Notes: a model not told the origin generated them from the sequence alone. A DNA stretch of 64,000 nt from Pseudalkalibacillus berkeleyi (GCF_021608225.1 NZ_JAKIJS010000001.1:1860001-1924000); one strand, 5' to 3'. Shown: positions 7,215 to 17,707, numbered from the stretch's first letter. Made by a program: numbers and translations.

Positions 7215-8974
7215 TTCCCCAATGCTCTATCTGGATGCTCAAGGCTATAAAGTTGCTCAACAATTTGCGCGAATACTTTATTTGTAGAGGTAGAACTCGA
7301 ATCAGCTTCTAAATCTACAACAACAAGTGCATATTTGGGGTTGTTTGCAGGGAAATATCCTGTGAACCATTTGTTATAAACACTTTTGTCACCTTTTTCT
7401 GCGGTACCAGACTTTCCTGCAATACCCCATGGCAAATTGTGAAATGACGGATAACCTGTCCCCTTTGGGTTTTGAACGACTCCAGTCAACAATGATTGGA
7501 GTTTTTTGATTGTATAATGAGACAATGGTTCAGACTGACTTTCTTTTTCCTCAAATTCAACGAGCGTATTCCCATTTTTATATAGAACAGATTGAGCTGC
7601 ACGGACCTGTTTCTGCTCACCACCTCTAGCGATTGTTGCCATCATGTTAGCAACCGAGATCGGAGACAATTGTACATTTAACTGTCCGATAGCAGTTTGG
7701 GAAATAGCACGAGATACATGTCTATCAGTTTCATCCGCCCAAAGCGTATTTTTGCGCTCTGTTGGGTAATGCCTAAAGTCTTCAAGATGGAATACATCGT
7801 CGGTCCATCCTACCCGTTTCGTTAAGCCTAACATTTCCCCGTATTGATCTAATACTTTAGCGTCCTGTTCCATCATCTCATTTAATAGGGTTGCAAATGT
7901 GTAATTACAGCTTTGGTAAAAACTTTCTTCAAATGACAAGATGCCAAGCTCGCGAGCTTCAACTCCATCATTATAAGTGTTTTGACTACAATTAAACTTC
8001 CTGCCTTCAATATTATGATTTCTCTCGATTGCAGCAGCAGCTGTTACAATCTTGAAGATGGAACCAGGCGTTTGTGGTAAAAGCATCGCATTTTCTGTAC
8101 CAGGTTTTTCTGGATCTTTCTTGGGTGGTAGCGGTCTACTAATCATACCTAGCATGTCGCTCGTTTCAACATCAAGTAAGACCGCGCCTCCTTTTGTTAT
8201 ATTGGCTTGATTGAATGCATCCTCAAGTATGGTTTGAGCCTGTTGGTCAAGGGTCGTTTGTAAATGGACAGGGTAATATGGATTGGCTGGGGCTGTGTAC
8301 TTTACATCTAACCCAAATAAAGGTCTTCCAGATTGCTGCACGTGGTAAATCAGCTTAGACTCTCCTTCTGAAATAAGAAAAGGGTCAAAAGCATATTGAA
8401 GTCCACTCACACCCATCATCGAATGAGGATGAATCAATCCTTTTTCGACACGATCTTTATATCTTTTTTTCACTAAGTTAGGATTTTGTCGAATCGCACC
8501 AATAAAATGAAAGGCAAATTCAGGATCGCCATCAGTAGTTAACATTTGTCCATATGCACCTTGGATTTTCAAATCATTCACTTCATCGATCATTTCAGAA
8601 GTAATCTTATCTCTTAACACAAGTGGCTTGGACTGGTTCGTAAGTTGGCTTTCCAATTCATAGCTCGAAATAGGTAGGATTTCAGCAACCTTCGTTAGCT
8701 TTTCTTTCTCTTCATATAGAAAAGGAAATAAAATGATTGCGGGCACATGAATTTCATGTAAAAGCTCTCCAAACCTGTCATTCAACTTCCCTCTTCCATC
8801 ATCTAACGCAACAGAATGCGTTCTCTGGTTCACACTTGCCTCAATTAGATTGACTTGATGTTTTGAGAATGACAGTGGTTCAATCAATTGAATTTGAGCT
8901 AACCTTCCTATAAGAACAACTAAGATCAAAATAAAAATAATCGCGATTTGATAAAGTCTCTTCGAATATTTCAT
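7211..8974 (-). CDS. pbpI: Class B penicillin-binding protein PbpI (PBP4b)
   Basis: This 587-residue transpeptidase has an N-terminal signal anchor (IAIIFILILVVLIGRLAQIQL, about 10-30), a dimerisation region and a C-terminal penicillin-binding domain. The catalytic motifs are present: SIFK (S305, K308), SCN (355-357) and KSGT (521-524). It crosslinks peptidoglycan outside the membrane. The ATG at 8974 lies 7 nt after GAGGTG; an ATG five codons upstream lacks spacing. In B. subtilis pbpI (yrrR) is sporulation-expressed and followed by yrrS. The position after greA and length (584 there) agree. Confidence 0.9.
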   Translation of the reverse strand: MKYSKRLYQIAIIFILILVVLIGRLAQIQLIEPLSFSKHQVNLIEASVNQRTHSVALDDGRGKLNDRFGELLHEIHVPAIILFPFLYEEKEKLTKVAEILPISSYELESQLTNQSKPLVLRDKITSEMIDEVNDLKIQGAYGQMLTTDGDPEFAFHFIGAIRQNPNLVKKRYKDRVEKGLIHPHSMMGVSGLQYAFDPFLISEGESKLIYHVQQSGRPLFGLDVKYTAPANPYYPVHLQTTLDQQAQTILEDAFNQANITKGGAVLLDVETSDMLGMISRPLPPKKDPEKPGTENAMLLPQTPGSIFKIVTAAAAIERNHNIEGRKFNCSQNTYNDGVEARELGILSFEESFYQSCNYTFATLLNEMMEQDAKVLDQYGEMLGLTKRVGWTDDVFHLEDFRHYPTERKNTLWADETDRHVSRAISQTAIGQLNVQLSPISVANMMATIARGGEQKQVRAAQSVLYKNGNTLVEFEEKESQSEPLSHYTIKKLQSLLTGVVQNPKGTGYPSFHNLPWGIAGKSGTAEKGDKSVYNKWFTGYFPANNPKYALVVVDLEADSSSTSTNKVFAQIVEQLYSLEHPDRALGN

Positions 8975-9054
8975 GATGGCACACCTCATCCATCATTTTC
9001 GCCCGAAACCAATTATAATAAACCAATCGCTCGTCTCCATTATTGTTTAAAAAA

Positions 9055-9082
9055 AGAGACTAACACCTAGGTGTTAGTCTCT
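9055..9082 (-). terminator. Terminator after greA
   Basis: A nearly perfect palindrome (GAGACTAACACC on both arms) followed by T7 on the minus strand. It separates greA from pbpI. Confidence 0.9.
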
Positions 9083-9097
9083 AATAACGCTTATAGT

Positions 9098-9574
9098 TTA
9101 CCCTACTTCCGTAATACGGACGTTCATTTCGCCACCTGGCGTTTGAACGGATACTTCATCACCGATCTTTTTCCCAAGTAAGCTTCTTGCCATTGGAGAG
9201 TCATTGGAAATCTTACCTTCAAAAGGATCTGCTTCTGCACTCCCTACGATTGTATAGGATTCTTCTTCTCCTTCTGGAAGCTCTACGAATTTAACTGATT
9301 TCCCGATTGATACAACATGTGGATTTTCATCCTTTTCTTCAATGATTTCTGCATTACGAATCATTTTCTCTAATTGTCCAATTCGTGCTTCTACGAAAGC
9401 TTGCTCGTCTTTTGCAGCATCATATTCTGAGTTCTCGGAAAGGTCTCCAAAACCTCTTGCAATTTTTATACGTTCAACCACTTCTTTACGCTTTTCGGTC
9501 TTTAAAAATTCTAATTCCTTTTCTAACTTAACTTTACCTTCTTCTGTCATATAATGAATCTTTTCTTCTGCCAT
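9098..9574 (-). CDS. greA: Transcription elongation factor GreA
   Basis: GreA enters the RNA polymerase secondary channel and stimulates cleavage of backtracked RNA. This 158-residue protein has the N-terminal coiled coil (about 1-75) with the acidic tip region [19 protein letters not shown], where D and E residues coordinate the catalytic magnesium, and the C-terminal FKBP-like globular domain. The ATG at 9574 sits 8 nt after GGAGGAG; a GTG three codons upstream overlaps that site. It lies between udk and pbpI as in B. subtilis and has its own terminator. Confidence 0.97.
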   Translation of the reverse strand: MAEEKIHYMTEEGKVKLEKELEFLKTEKRKEVVERIKIARGFGDLSENSEYDAAKDEQAFVEARIGQLEKMIRNAEIIEEKDENPHVVSIGKSVKFVELPEGEEESYTIVGSAEADPFEGKISNDSPMARSLLGKKIGDEVSVQTPGGEMNVRITEVG

Positions 9575-9705
9575 CTTAATCACTCCTCCAAAACCTTCTC
9601 GTTACCGACTAGTATATGCATAATACGTAGACACGTATTATTAAAAACTGTAAGCGTAACCATTGTTAATTTCATAAAAAATGAGCGCTAAAGAATATTG
9701 AAAAC

Positions 9706-9726
9706 AGAGGTGGGAATACCACCCCT
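9706..9726 (-). terminator. Possible weak terminator after udk
   Basis: AGGGGTGG pairs with CCACCTCT (one G-U) around a 5-nt loop, followed by GTTTTC on the minus strand. Readthrough from udk into greA is likely. Confidence 0.5.
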
Positions 9727-9748
9727 TAAAATTTAAAAAGGATTCTCA

Positions 9749-10390
9749 TTATGGGTTCAATATTTCTTTGGTTTCTAAAATGGTTCGAATCTTGGTTACC
9801 ATTAAGTCTATGGCCACTCGATTCTGCCCGCCTTCGGGAATGATAATATCTGCATAACGTTTTGTCGGCTCAATAAATTGATTATGCATAGGGCGAACGA
9901 CGGATGTATATTGCTCAATAACAGAGTCAATTGTGCGTCCTCGATCATTGATATCACGCAATAGACGTCTAATAATTCTTAGATCTGCATCTGTATCAAC
10001 GAAAAGTTTAATATCCATCAATTCACGTAAACGTTCGTCCTCAAGGATTAAAATTCCTTCTAAAATAATAACATCTTTTGGTTCAATTGGAATTATTTTA
10101 TCACTTCTTGTATGCGCTGTATAGTCATAGACCGGTTTTTCAATTGATTCTGAGTTGCGCAGATTCATAATATGATCAATCAATAAATCGTTATCGAAAG
10201 CAAGAGGATGGTCATAATTCGTATCTAGCCTTTCCTCCATTGATTTTTCTGATTGATCCTTATAATAGGCATCCTGCTCGATAATCAATATAGATTGATC
10301 GGCAAACTTCCTGAAAATTTCTTTTGCAACGGTTGTTTTTCCAGAGCCAGAGCCTCCGGCAACACCAATAACTACAGGTTTTTTAGCCAT
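9749..10390 (-). CDS. udk: Uridine kinase
   Basis: It phosphorylates uridine and cytidine for pyrimidine salvage. This 213-residue P-loop kinase carries [10 protein letters not shown] (Walker A, about 10-19), YYKDQS and NYDHPLAFD substrate segments, and the [12 protein letters not shown] lid. I start it at the ATG at 10390, which overlaps the trmR stop by 8 nt. A second ATG directly before it is equally close to the AGGGG site. The longer frame upstream lies inside trmR and was rejected. It is co-transcribed with trmR; two peptidase genes that lie between them in B. subtilis are absent. Confidence 0.96.
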   Translation of the reverse strand: MAKKPVVIGVAGGSGSGKTTVAKEIFRKFADQSILIIEQDAYYKDQSEKSMEERLDTNYDHPLAFDNDLLIDHIMNLRNSESIEKPVYDYTAHTRSDKIIPIEPKDVIILEGILILEDERLRELMDIKLFVDTDADLRIIRRLLRDINDRGRTIDSVIEQYTSVVRPMHNQFIEPTKRYADIIIPEGGQNRVAIDLMVTKIRTILETKEILNP

Positions 10391-11066
10391 CATTCTTCCC
10401 CTTTTGCCCAAGTTCTTTGCCATTGTCATATATGCTAACAGCCATACCGTCACCTACAGGTAATATGCTAGTTGTAAAATGGCGCTGTTCTAATAGAAAT
10501 TCATTATAACTTCGAATCTTCTCTGTAAGCTTGCGGAAACGTCGAGAATCAATTTCTTCATTCTCTTTCGCAACGTATCCTCTAAAAAGCACATTATCAC
10601 TCACAATCACTCCACCAGGAACAAGCATTTGTTCAAACTGCTGGAAAAATCGCTTGTACTGACCTTTCGCTGCATCAATAAAGATCAAATCGTAAGGTCC
10701 TGAATGTTGTATCTCTTCGACGAGCTCAAGGGCATCCCCTTCAAGAACTTTTATGGATTCATCCATGTTTGCTTTTGAAATGTTATCTATGGCTTGAGAG
10801 AATCGTTCATGATCACGCTCTACAGTAACAAGCTTACTTTCTGGAGAGGCTTGTATCATCCGGATACTAGAGTATCCGATTGCAGTACCAATCTCCAAAA
10901 TTCTTTTAGGCTTGTGGAGACGTATGATTTGTAACAGAGCTTCCATACCGATCAAGTCCATGATAGGTACATGTCCTTCTTCGGCTTGTTGCTCCATCTC
11001 TAAAATATGCTTAGGGCGTTCTGATACAAGTCCCTCTAGGTAATGCTTCATTTCATCCGAAATCAT
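10383..11066 (-). CDS. trmR: tRNA 5-hydroxyuridine methyltransferase TrmR (YrrM)
   Basis: A 227-residue class I methyltransferase of the caffeoyl-CoA O-methyltransferase-like family. Motif I is [13 protein letters not shown], followed by [10 protein letters not shown], and the metal-binding aspartate lies in [12 protein letters not shown]. In B. subtilis TrmR (YrrM) methylates 5-hydroxyuridine at tRNA position 34 to 5-methoxyuridine. The order mltG-trmR-udk matches, apart from missing trhP1/trhP2, which make the hydroxyuridine. The start has GGAGGATTCCGT before the ATG. A generic small-molecule O-methyltransferase is the alternative. Confidence 0.87.
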   Translation of the reverse strand: MISDEMKHYLEGLVSERPKHILEMEQQAEEGHVPIMDLIGMEALLQIIRLHKPKRILEIGTAIGYSSIRMIQASPESKLVTVERDHERFSQAIDNISKANMDESIKVLEGDALELVEEIQHSGPYDLIFIDAAKGQYKRFFQQFEQMLVPGGVIVSDNVLFRGYVAKENEEIDSRRFRKLTEKIRSYNEFLLEQRHFTTSILPVGDGMAVSIYDNGKELGQKGKNDG

Positions 11067-11108
11067 ACGGAATCCTCCTTTTTGACCCGGTCTATTTTAA
11101 CATAAGAA

Positions 11109-11141
11109 AAGAGGGAATGCGAACTTACTTCATTCCCTCTG
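11109..11141 (-). terminator. Terminator after mltG
   Basis: The stem GAGGGAATG/CATTCCCTC carries an 11-nt loop and is followed by TTTTC on the minus strand. It separates mltG from trmR. Confidence 0.8.
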
Positions 11142-11152
11142 GAATCCCAGGT

Positions 11153-12292
11153 TTAATCTTTATCTTTATTTGCCAAATCGCGCCATTCTTGAATGTATTT
11201 TTCTTTAATAACATTATGCTCATCTAACGTTTTCGCATACAGAACTTCTCCATTAGGACGCGCAAAGAAATAATAATTAGGGTTCGGTTCCGGGTTCACT
11301 GCCGCATTAATAGCAGAGTCACCTGGAGATGATATTGGACCAATTGGAAGACCCTTTTGCACATACGTATTATAAGGTGAATTCGTTTCTGTATCTTTAT
11401 AGGTTACTGTAATTTTCGACTGTTGTTGGGCATAGGTGACCGTAACATCGGATTGTAATCTCATCGGTTTATTTAACCGGTTATGAAATACACCAGAAAC
11501 CTTAAATCGGTCTTCTTTTTCTTTCGCTTCTTCTTCAATAATGGATGCTAACGTTAGAATTTCATGTGTCGTATATCCACTAGCCTCAATATTGGCTTGA
11601 TACTTCGTCACCACGGTCGACATCTTACTTACCATGGATTCTATGATTGATTCTAAAGATGGATCTTTTTTGAAAAATTCATAGGTCGCTGGGAATAAAT
11701 ACCCTTCTAATGGCCATATCACTTTTTCATCTAAGATTTCATCACCGAGTACCGGATATTTCTCTACCAATGATTGAATATACTTTTTATCTTGCATCTT
11801 TTTAAGGACTTCATCTTCTGTATATTCCGTTTGCTCCGCTATTTTTGAAGCAACTTGTGGAATTCTTAGTCCTTCAGCAATTCTGACTGTCATTTCTGGT
11901 TCTTTGTAAACTTTACCGTCTTTTAATGAAAGAATAATGTCTTTCATTTCCATCGCTTTTGTTAGTTCATAATTCCCCGCTTGAAAGTCATTATCATTTT
12001 TGTATTTAACATAGTATTTAAAAACGAGCGCACTTTTTATAACCCCTTTTTCTTCAAGCTTGTTGGCTATTTCACTTGTTGACGTTCCAATAGGTATTTC
12101 TACTTCTATTGGCTTTTTGCTCGAAGCATCAACAGGCTCTAACGCTCCTTTTATATATACATAACCACCTATACCGAGTCCTATAATAGAAAAGATCAAG
12201 ATCGCTAGGACAAGTAATACAACTCTCCTTACAACCTTTGCCTCATGGTTGCGGCGTAAAATGGTTTCTTGATCAAGATTTGGTTGAAGCAC
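11153..12292 (-). CDS. mltG: Endolytic murein transglycosylase MltG
   Basis: MltG cuts nascent glycan strands at the outer face of the membrane. The protein (379 residues) has a short cytoplasmic tail, one membrane helix (about 24-45), a LysM-like middle domain and the YceG catalytic domain with LEGYLFPATYEF and the catalytic glutamate in LASIIEEEAK (about 253-255). I chose the GTG at 12292, 7 nt after GAGGGGG. The ATG at 12310 has a GGGAGG almost touching it, so it is unlikely. It is the B. subtilis yrrL position. Confidence 0.93.
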   Translation of the reverse strand: MLQPNLDQETILRRNHEAKVVRRVVLLVLAILIFSIIGLGIGGYVYIKGALEPVDASSKKPIEVEIPIGTSTSEIANKLEEKGVIKSALVFKYYVKYKNDNDFQAGNYELTKAMEMKDIILSLKDGKVYKEPEMTVRIAEGLRIPQVASKIAEQTEYTEDEVLKKMQDKKYIQSLVEKYPVLGDEILDEKVIWPLEGYLFPATYEFFKKDPSLESIIESMVSKMSTVVTKYQANIEASGYTTHEILTLASIIEEEAKEKEDRFKVSGVFHNRLNKPMRLQSDVTVTYAQQQSKITVTYKDTETNSPYNTYVQKGLPIGPISSPGDSAINAAVNPEPNPNYYFFARPNGEVLYAKTLDEHNVIKEKYIQEWRDLANKDKD

Positions 12293-12510
12293 CAAACATC
12301 CCCCTCTCATCCTCCCTATTATACTATATCTTAGGAATAATTCAGCTAATTTCCAGCAATTTTTTTATAGATTGTCGAAAGATGGGTGTGAGAAAAACAG
12401 TCAACTTTTAGTATAATTAACCATTTTTCAGGTGACCGTCGACATTAAAGGGGAGGCTCTACTCACTGTTTAGGGGGAATGGAAATATAGGAAGAGCTAC
12501 AATAAACAAA

Positions 12511-12546
12511 AACAAGATCAAGTAGCGCGTTCTACTTGATCTTGTT
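12511..12546 (-). terminator. Terminator of the alaS-reoM-yrrK-yrzB operon
   Basis: A 15-bp perfect stem (AACAAGATCAAGTAG and complement) with a 6-nt loop and TTTTTGTTT on the minus strand, 32 nt after yrzB. Confidence 0.92.
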
Positions 12547-12578
12547 CTTCATAAGGAACTAATTTGTAGCCCTTGACT

Positions 12579-12866
12579 TTATTCTTCTTCAGAATCTTGG
12601 AATGTGTTTAGCATTTCTTCAACCATATCCCATTCTGCATCTGTTTCAATTGGGAATAGTTCGATATCGTCATCTTCTTCGCCTTTTTCCTCGTATCGGA
12701 ATGCAAATACTTCTACATCCTCTTCGTCTTCAGAGCTTTCAGCTGGTACAAGTACCATATATGATTTTTCTGACTCATCTACATCGAACGTGAATAGTAC
12801 CTCAAATAAATGTTCTTCTCCATTTTCATCTGGAATGATGATCCGCTCTTTTTCTTCTTCAGTCAT
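12579..12866 (-). CDS. yrzB: YrzB family protein (DUF1292)
   Basis: A very acidic 95-residue protein of the DUF1292 family (ERIIIPDENGEEHLFEVLFTFD... FPIETDAEWDMVEEMLNTF). Function is unknown. It is the last gene of the conserved alaS-reoM-yrrK-yrzB operon of Firmicutes, 18 nt after yrrK and followed by a strong terminator. Confidence 0.9.
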   Translation of the reverse strand: MTEEEKERIIIPDENGEEHLFEVLFTFDVDESEKSYMVLVPAESSEDEEDVEVFAFRYEEKGEEDDDIELFPIETDAEWDMVEEMLNTFQDSEEE

Positions 12867-12884
12867 GTCAAAACACCTTCTTCT

Positions 12885-13304
12885 TTAGTTTGCTGCTGGG
12901 CTGTCTAAATAGCCTTGCAGGATTAAAACGGCTGCCATTTTATCAATGACACCTTTTCGTTTCTTCCGACTCACATCTGCTTCAATCAACATTTTCTCAG
13001 CAGCAGCCGTAGTCAATCGCTCATCCCATAATACCGTAGATATATTTAATGTATCCTCGATTTGTCGGGCGAATTCTTGACACATTTCTCCACTAGGACC
13101 AATTGTCCCATTCATATTCTTCGGAAAACCGACAACGATTTTGTCCACATCGTGTAATTGAACGAGCTCTTGAATGTAAGCTAAATCCTCATCAATGTTT
13201 CCCTTACGTCGGTACGTTTCAATTCCTTGTGCTGTCCAACCAAGGGCATCGCTCATCGCGATGCCTATTGTCTTCGTACCCACGTCTAAACCTAATTTTC
13301 TCAT
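12885..13304 (-). CDS. yrrK: YqgF/RuvX family putative pre-16S rRNA nuclease (YrrK)
   Basis: A 139-residue RNase H-fold protein. The first acidic motif is [16 protein letters not shown] (D7), with [10 protein letters not shown] in the middle and [10 protein letters not shown] (about 94-103) toward the end, as in YqgF/RuvX. E. coli YqgF trims 16S rRNA ends; a Holliday-junction resolvase role has also been proposed for the family. It lies between reoM and yrzB with short gaps. Confidence 0.92.
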   Translation of the reverse strand: MRKLGLDVGTKTIGIAMSDALGWTAQGIETYRRKGNIDEDLAYIQELVQLHDVDKIVVGFPKNMNGTIGPSGEMCQEFARQIEDTLNISTVLWDERLTTAAAEKMLIEADVSRKKRKGVIDKMAAVLILQGYLDSPAAN

Positions 13305-13313
13305 TGTTTGATT

Positions 13314-13586
13314 TTATCTCTCACTTTCTTGGTGCTGGACGAGATAAGACTTAACAAGTTCTTCAATTAATTCATCACGTTCAAGTTTCCGCATCTTACT
13401 ACGCGCATCATTATGACGTGGTATATAAGCTGGATCTCCAGAAAGTAAGTATCCCACAATTTGATTAATGGGATTATACCCTTTCTCTTGTAAGGAATCA
13501 TACACCGACAACAACACATTTTTGACATTGGTATCCATTGAATCATCGTGAAAATTAAATTTTACCGTTTTGTCAAATGAGCTCAT
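13314..13586 (-). CDS. reoM: ReoM / IreB family regulatory phosphoprotein
   Basis: A 90-residue helical protein of the IreB family. In Listeria and enterococci it is a substrate of the PASTA kinase, phosphorylated at Thr7, and controls ClpCP-dependent turnover of MurA, the first peptidoglycan enzyme. The N-terminus [12 protein letters not shown] keeps a threonine at position 7. The conserved segments [20 protein letters not shown] and [16 protein letters not shown] are present. It is 10 nt upstream of yrrK and downstream of alaS, the usual arrangement. Confidence 0.93.
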   Translation of the reverse strand: MSSFDKTVKFNFHDDSMDTNVKNVLLSVYDSLQEKGYNPINQIVGYLLSGDPAYIPRHNDARSKMRKLERDELIEELVKSYLVQHQESER

Positions 13587-13662
13587 CTTGACACCTCTCT
13601 TTAGGGAATATATTTGGAAGCCCCCGATTTATCTACTTCCATTGTACCTTACTGATACAGGT

Positions 13663-16299
13663 TTAGGAAATGGATTTGACGAATTCGTAAACATAATTTA
13701 ATGCTTCATCAAGTTGTTCAGGCTGTTTTCCACCTGCTTGAGCCATATCTGGACGTCCTCCGCCACCGCCTCCACAACGAGAAGCGACTTCCTTTACAAG
13801 TTTCCCTGCATGATAACCCTCTTTCGTTAAATCATTCGTAACTCCTGCTACAATATTTACTTTTTCACCTTGCGCAGACCCTAGGACAACGATACCACTG
13901 CCGATTTGGTTCTTCAAATCATCTACAATTGACCTTAGGTTGTTCATATCACTTGCAGAAACTTTCTTTGCAAGTACTTTCACACCTGTCACATCTACAA
14001 CTTCATCAAGTAATGATCCAGCTTCAATATTTGCTAGCTTACTTTTCAATGATTCATTTTCACGTTGTAAATCACGAACTTGTGTCTGGATATGTTCAAC
14101 TTTAGAAGGTACATCATTCAAATTTGATTTCAATAGTTGAGCTGTGTCCTTTAATACACCTACTTGACCCGTTAGGTGGCGGTAAGCTCCTTCGCTCGTA
14201 ACGGCTTCAATTCTTCGTGTACCTGCCCCGATTCCAGACTCGCTAAGAATCTTGAAAAGACCGATTTCAGCAGTGTTTTGAACGTGACATCCTCCACAGA
14301 GCTCCAAGCTATAGTCCCCAACTTGAACGACACGTACTTCACTACCGTATTTCTCACCGAATAATGCCATCGCACCCATTGCTTTTGCTTCTTCAATTGG
14401 CTTAACCATTTTTTCTACAGGTACTGTGCTCCAAATCTTTTCATTGACGATAGACTCGATCTTTTCGATTTCTTCCGGAGTAACCTGATTGAAATGTGAG
14501 AAGTCGAATCTTAGTCGGTCTTGTGTTACTAAAGAGCCTGCTTGGTTTACATGCTTACCTAGAACGTCCTTTAGCGCTTGGTGAAGTAAATGTGTTGCCG
14601 TATGGTTCTTAATAATACCTGCGCGGCTTGCTTCATTCACATTAGCTTTAAGTTCATCTTTAACTTTCAAAGTCCCTTGCTCGACTAGTACAGTATGGAG
14701 GTTTTGACCATTCGGCGCTTTTTGTACATCTTTTACGACAGCAAAGACATGGTCGTTTGATAGTGTACCTTTATCTGCAATTTGGCCTCCACTTTCAGCG
14801 TAAAATGGTGTTTGATCAAGGACCACGAGAACCTCTTCACCTTCATTTGCTTCTTGTACAGTTTCAGTACCTTTTACAATGACGCTTACCTTAGTAGGAG
14901 TTGTCAATTGATCATAACCAATGAAGGTGCTATCAACATCGATATCACTTAGTACACTCGTCTGTACTTGCATAGAGCCTGAATCTTGACGTGCTGACCT
15001 TGCGCGATCACGCTGCGCTTCCATTTCAACCTTGAATTGTTCAACGTTGACTGTCATTCCTTCTTCTTCTAAATATTCCTCGGTAAGTTCATATGGAAAA
15101 CCATACGTATCATAAAGTTTGAAAGCATCCGAACCTGAAAGCTCTGACTGACCCTTCCCTTTTGCCTTCTTAATCATCTCTGACAAGATTGCAAGTCCAT
15201 CATTGATCGTTTCATGGAATCGCTCTTCTTCATTTTTTACAACTTTCTGTATGAAGTCAGTGTTTTCCTGTACATTTGGATAAAAGTCTTTCATAACATC
15301 GGCAACAACCGGTACGAGCTCAAACATAAACGGCTTACTGATGTCCAGTTGCTTAGCAAATCGAATCGCTCTTCTTACAAGGCGACGCAGTACATACCCT
15401 CTTCCTTCATTTGAAGGTAATGCACCATCAGCAACAGCAAATGATACGGTACGGATATGGTCCGCAACAACCTTAAATGCTGTGTCTAGTTCTTTACTTG
15501 TACCGTACTTAACACCTGAAAGCTTTTCAGTTGCTTCAATCATCGGCATGAACAAATCTGTCTCATAGTTAGTTGGCGCATCTTGTAGCGCACATATTAC
15601 ACGTTCAAGCCCCATCCCCGTATCAATGTTCTTTTTAGGCAGTGGTGTATAGCTTCCATCTGGATTATGGTTGAATTGAGAGAAAACCAAGTTCCAAATT
15701 TCTAGATGACGTTCATTTTCCCCACCAGGAAATAGTTCAGGATCATTCGGATCATTTCCGTATTTTTCTCCACGGTCATAGAATATTTCAGTATTCGGAC
15801 CACTCGGGCCTTCGCCAATATCCCAAAAGTTCTCTTCAAGTCGAATAATTTTCTCTTTTGGAAGACCAATTTCGTTATGCCAGATGTCATGTGCTTCATC
15901 ATCCTCTGGGTGAATGGTAACAGCTAACTTTTCAGGATCTATTCCAAGCCAATCCTCACTCGTAAGAAATTCCCATGCCCAGTGGATCGATTCCTTCTTA
16001 AAATAATCTCCAATCGAGAAATTTCCTAGCATTTCAAAGAATGTGTGATGACGTGCAGTCTTTCCTACGTTTTCAATATCGTTTGTACGTATAGATTTCT
16101 GAGCATTTACAATACGTGGATTCTCTGGAACGACACGACCATCAAAGTACTTTTTCAATGTCGCAACTCCACTATTGATCCAAAGTAAAGATGGATCTTC
16201 ATGAGGTACTAAAGATGCACTCGGTTCTACGCTATGTCCTTTTTCTTTGAAAAAATCAAGAAACATTTGCCTTACTTGAGCTGACGTTAATGTTTTCAT
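13663..16299 (-). CDS. alaS: Alanyl-tRNA synthetase
   Basis: It charges tRNA-Ala. The 878 residues include the class II catalytic core ([15 protein letters not shown] motif near 81-95), the tRNA-recognition region, the editing domain with the zinc-type HTATHLLHQ and CGGCH motifs, and the C-Ala domain with the glycine-rich [16 protein letters not shown] near the end. The ATG follows AAAGGAGGG. A T-box leader with an alanine specifier lies upstream, so expression should rise when tRNA-Ala is uncharged. It heads the operon with reoM, yrrK and yrzB; the reoM gap of 76 nt shows no terminator. Confidence 0.98.
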   Translation of the reverse strand: MKTLTSAQVRQMFLDFFKEKGHSVEPSASLVPHEDPSLLWINSGVATLKKYFDGRVVPENPRIVNAQKSIRTNDIENVGKTARHHTFFEMLGNFSIGDYFKKESIHWAWEFLTSEDWLGIDPEKLAVTIHPEDDEAHDIWHNEIGLPKEKIIRLEENFWDIGEGPSGPNTEIFYDRGEKYGNDPNDPELFPGGENERHLEIWNLVFSQFNHNPDGSYTPLPKKNIDTGMGLERVICALQDAPTNYETDLFMPMIEATEKLSGVKYGTSKELDTAFKVVADHIRTVSFAVADGALPSNEGRGYVLRRLVRRAIRFAKQLDISKPFMFELVPVVADVMKDFYPNVQENTDFIQKVVKNEEERFHETINDGLAILSEMIKKAKGKGQSELSGSDAFKLYDTYGFPYELTEEYLEEEGMTVNVEQFKVEMEAQRDRARSARQDSGSMQVQTSVLSDIDVDSTFIGYDQLTTPTKVSVIVKGTETVQEANEGEEVLVVLDQTPFYAESGGQIADKGTLSNDHVFAVVKDVQKAPNGQNLHTVLVEQGTLKVKDELKANVNEASRAGIIKNHTATHLLHQALKDVLGKHVNQAGSLVTQDRLRFDFSHFNQVTPEEIEKIESIVNEKIWSTVPVEKMVKPIEEAKAMGAMALFGEKYGSEVRVVQVGDYSLELCGGCHVQNTAEIGLFKILSESGIGAGTRRIEAVTSEGAYRHLTGQVGVLKDTAQLLKSNLNDVPSKVEHIQTQVRDLQRENESLKSKLANIEAGSLLDEVVDVTGVKVLAKKVSASDMNNLRSIVDDLKNQIGSGIVVLGSAQGEKVNIVAGVTNDLTKEGYHAGKLVKEVASRCGGGGGGRPDMAQAGGKQPEQLDEALNYVYEFVKSIS

Positions 16300-16360
16300 T
16301 GTGTTTTTCCCTCCTTTAATAAATACAGAGCTTCAATAATCGTTAAAAAAAGCTAAATAC

Positions 16361-16612
16361 AAAAAAACTCCCGTCCTGTATATCTACAGGGACGAGAGTT
16401 ATCACGCGGTACCACCCTGGTTACGAATACTCTTATGTATCCATCACCTCGAGCACATTAACGGTGTGCGCCGGCAGGTTTTCCCCTGCATTCCGGAATA
16501 GCCTTCAGTTACTCTTCTTCCAAAACCTCTTTCAGCCAAGGAGGTTCTTCTCTTTAGGAAGGGCTTCAACTTACTCGTTCCATCATCACGTTAATTTATA
16601 CATCGTTTACTT
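16361..16612 (-). promoter_or_regulatory. T-box leader of alaS (Ala specifier)
   Basis: Reading the minus strand, the leader has Stem I with a specifier loop containing GCU (16500-16502) between GAAG and ATTCCGG. It then has the T-box element AGGGTGGTACCGCG (about 16404-16417) and the terminator hairpin AACTC...GAGTT with T7 (16361-16400). An alternative antiterminator using the T-box is the known mechanism. GCU is an alanine codon, matching the gene. Confidence 0.93.
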
Positions 16613-16618
16613 TGGATA

Positions 16619-16647
16619 ATTATAGACTTAGCCTCTAGCCTTGTCAA
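16619..16647 (-). promoter_or_regulatory. SigA promoter of the alaS T-box leader
   Basis: A consensus TTGACA, 17-nt spacer and consensus TATAAT. The -35 and spacer lie within the 3' end of yrrI, whose stop codon is at 16628. Confidence 0.9.
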
Positions 16648-17707
16648 TATTTCTATAATGATCCCTCGAATGAAGAAAAATGACTTTTCCAACAGCAAAT
16701 ATCGGTACGGCTAATAGTAAGCCCAACACGCCACCAATTTCTCCGCCAATTAATAGCGCGAAAATAATCATAATCGGATGAATATGCAACGACTTACCTA
16801 CAATTAAAGGTCCGAGAATATTTCCCTCAATAAATTGGAGCACTAACAAAATCCCCAATATGATGATTAATTTTTTCACTGAAATTGTTGCAGCAATCAG
16901 GGCAACAGGTACCGCGCCAATGATGGGTCCGAAATATGGAATAAAGTCGGTAACCCCTATAATCAAGCCCAAAATAACTGGATAGGGAACACCCGCGATC
17001 CAGAATGCAACTACAGCTAATATCGCTAATGCAACCGCAACCGTTAACTGTCCCCGAATGTAATTTCCAAGAGACTGATCAACATCTTTCACAAGATTCT
17101 TTCCTGATTCTCGCCACTTTTTAGGAGTAAGGTTATAAAACATTTTATTAATTAAATCCACATCTTTCAACATATAAAAGACGAGAAAAGGTATAACTAG
17201 TAAAGAAAAGAGGTTACTCCAAATTGTTTTGATTAGCCCTAATGCACTTTCAATCAGTTTGGTTAAATATCGTTCAGTTGCATGAAGTGTTTGTTCAAAT
17301 TCAGTATGAACGGCTTCTGGAAGATGATCCGTTCGCTCATAGAATTCCCTCACCCACATCTTATACGTATCTGAAAGCACCGGAAGCTGATTACTTAAAT
17401 CTTTCAACTGGGTTACGAGGTAGGGAATGCTTTTGAAAACTAGAAAACCTGTCCCACCAAAGAATGTCAAATAGATAATGAGTATGGCAATCGCTCTCGG
17501 TAGTCCTTTACCATGAAGCCATTCTACAATCGGATGTAAAAGGTACGTAATGAAAACTGCAATGAAAAACGGGACAAAAATAGACTTCACAATATCCCAA
17601 ATGGGATGCCAAAAGGGACCCAGCTTCATCAATACAAAAAGAGAGAGCAAAAGTAGCAAAACCATGCCCAGACGAACGAGTGCTTCAATTGTAAACCATT
17701 TCTTCAT
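16628..17707 (-). CDS. yrrI: AI-2E family transporter YrrI
   Basis: A 359-residue membrane protein with about eight hydrophobic segments and the typical AI-2E family ending (IVGKSLHIHPIMIIFALLIGGEIGGVLGLLLAVPIFA). E. coli TqsA of this family exports AI-2, but many members move other substrates, including sodium/proton exchange, so the substrate is not set. I use the ATG at 17707 five nt after GGTGG; a GTG three codons upstream is an alternative. It precedes alaS as in B. subtilis. luxS in the same window does not prove an AI-2 role. Confidence 0.87.
   Translation of the reverse strand: MKKWFTIEALVRLGMVLLLLLSLFVLMKLGPFWHPIWDIVKSIFVPFFIAVFITYLLHPIVEWLHGKGLPRAIAILIIYLTFFGGTGFLVFKSIPYLVTQLKDLSNQLPVLSDTYKMWVREFYERTDHLPEAVHTEFEQTLHATERYLTKLIESALGLIKTIWSNLFSLLVIPFLVFYMLKDVDLINKMFYNLTPKKWRESGKNLVKDVDQSLGNYIRGQLTVAVALAILAVVAFWIAGVPYPVILGLIIGVTDFIPYFGPIIGAVPVALIAATISVKKLIIILGILLVLQFIEGNILGPLIVGKSLHIHPIMIIFALLIGGEIGGVLGLLLAVPIFAVGKVIFLHSRDHYRNIDKARG

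Noticed and set aside
12361-12510. Promoter-like TATAAT boxes in the mltG-yrzB gap
   Set aside because: Several TATAAT words occur on both strands, but none has a -35 at 16-18 nt good enough to call.
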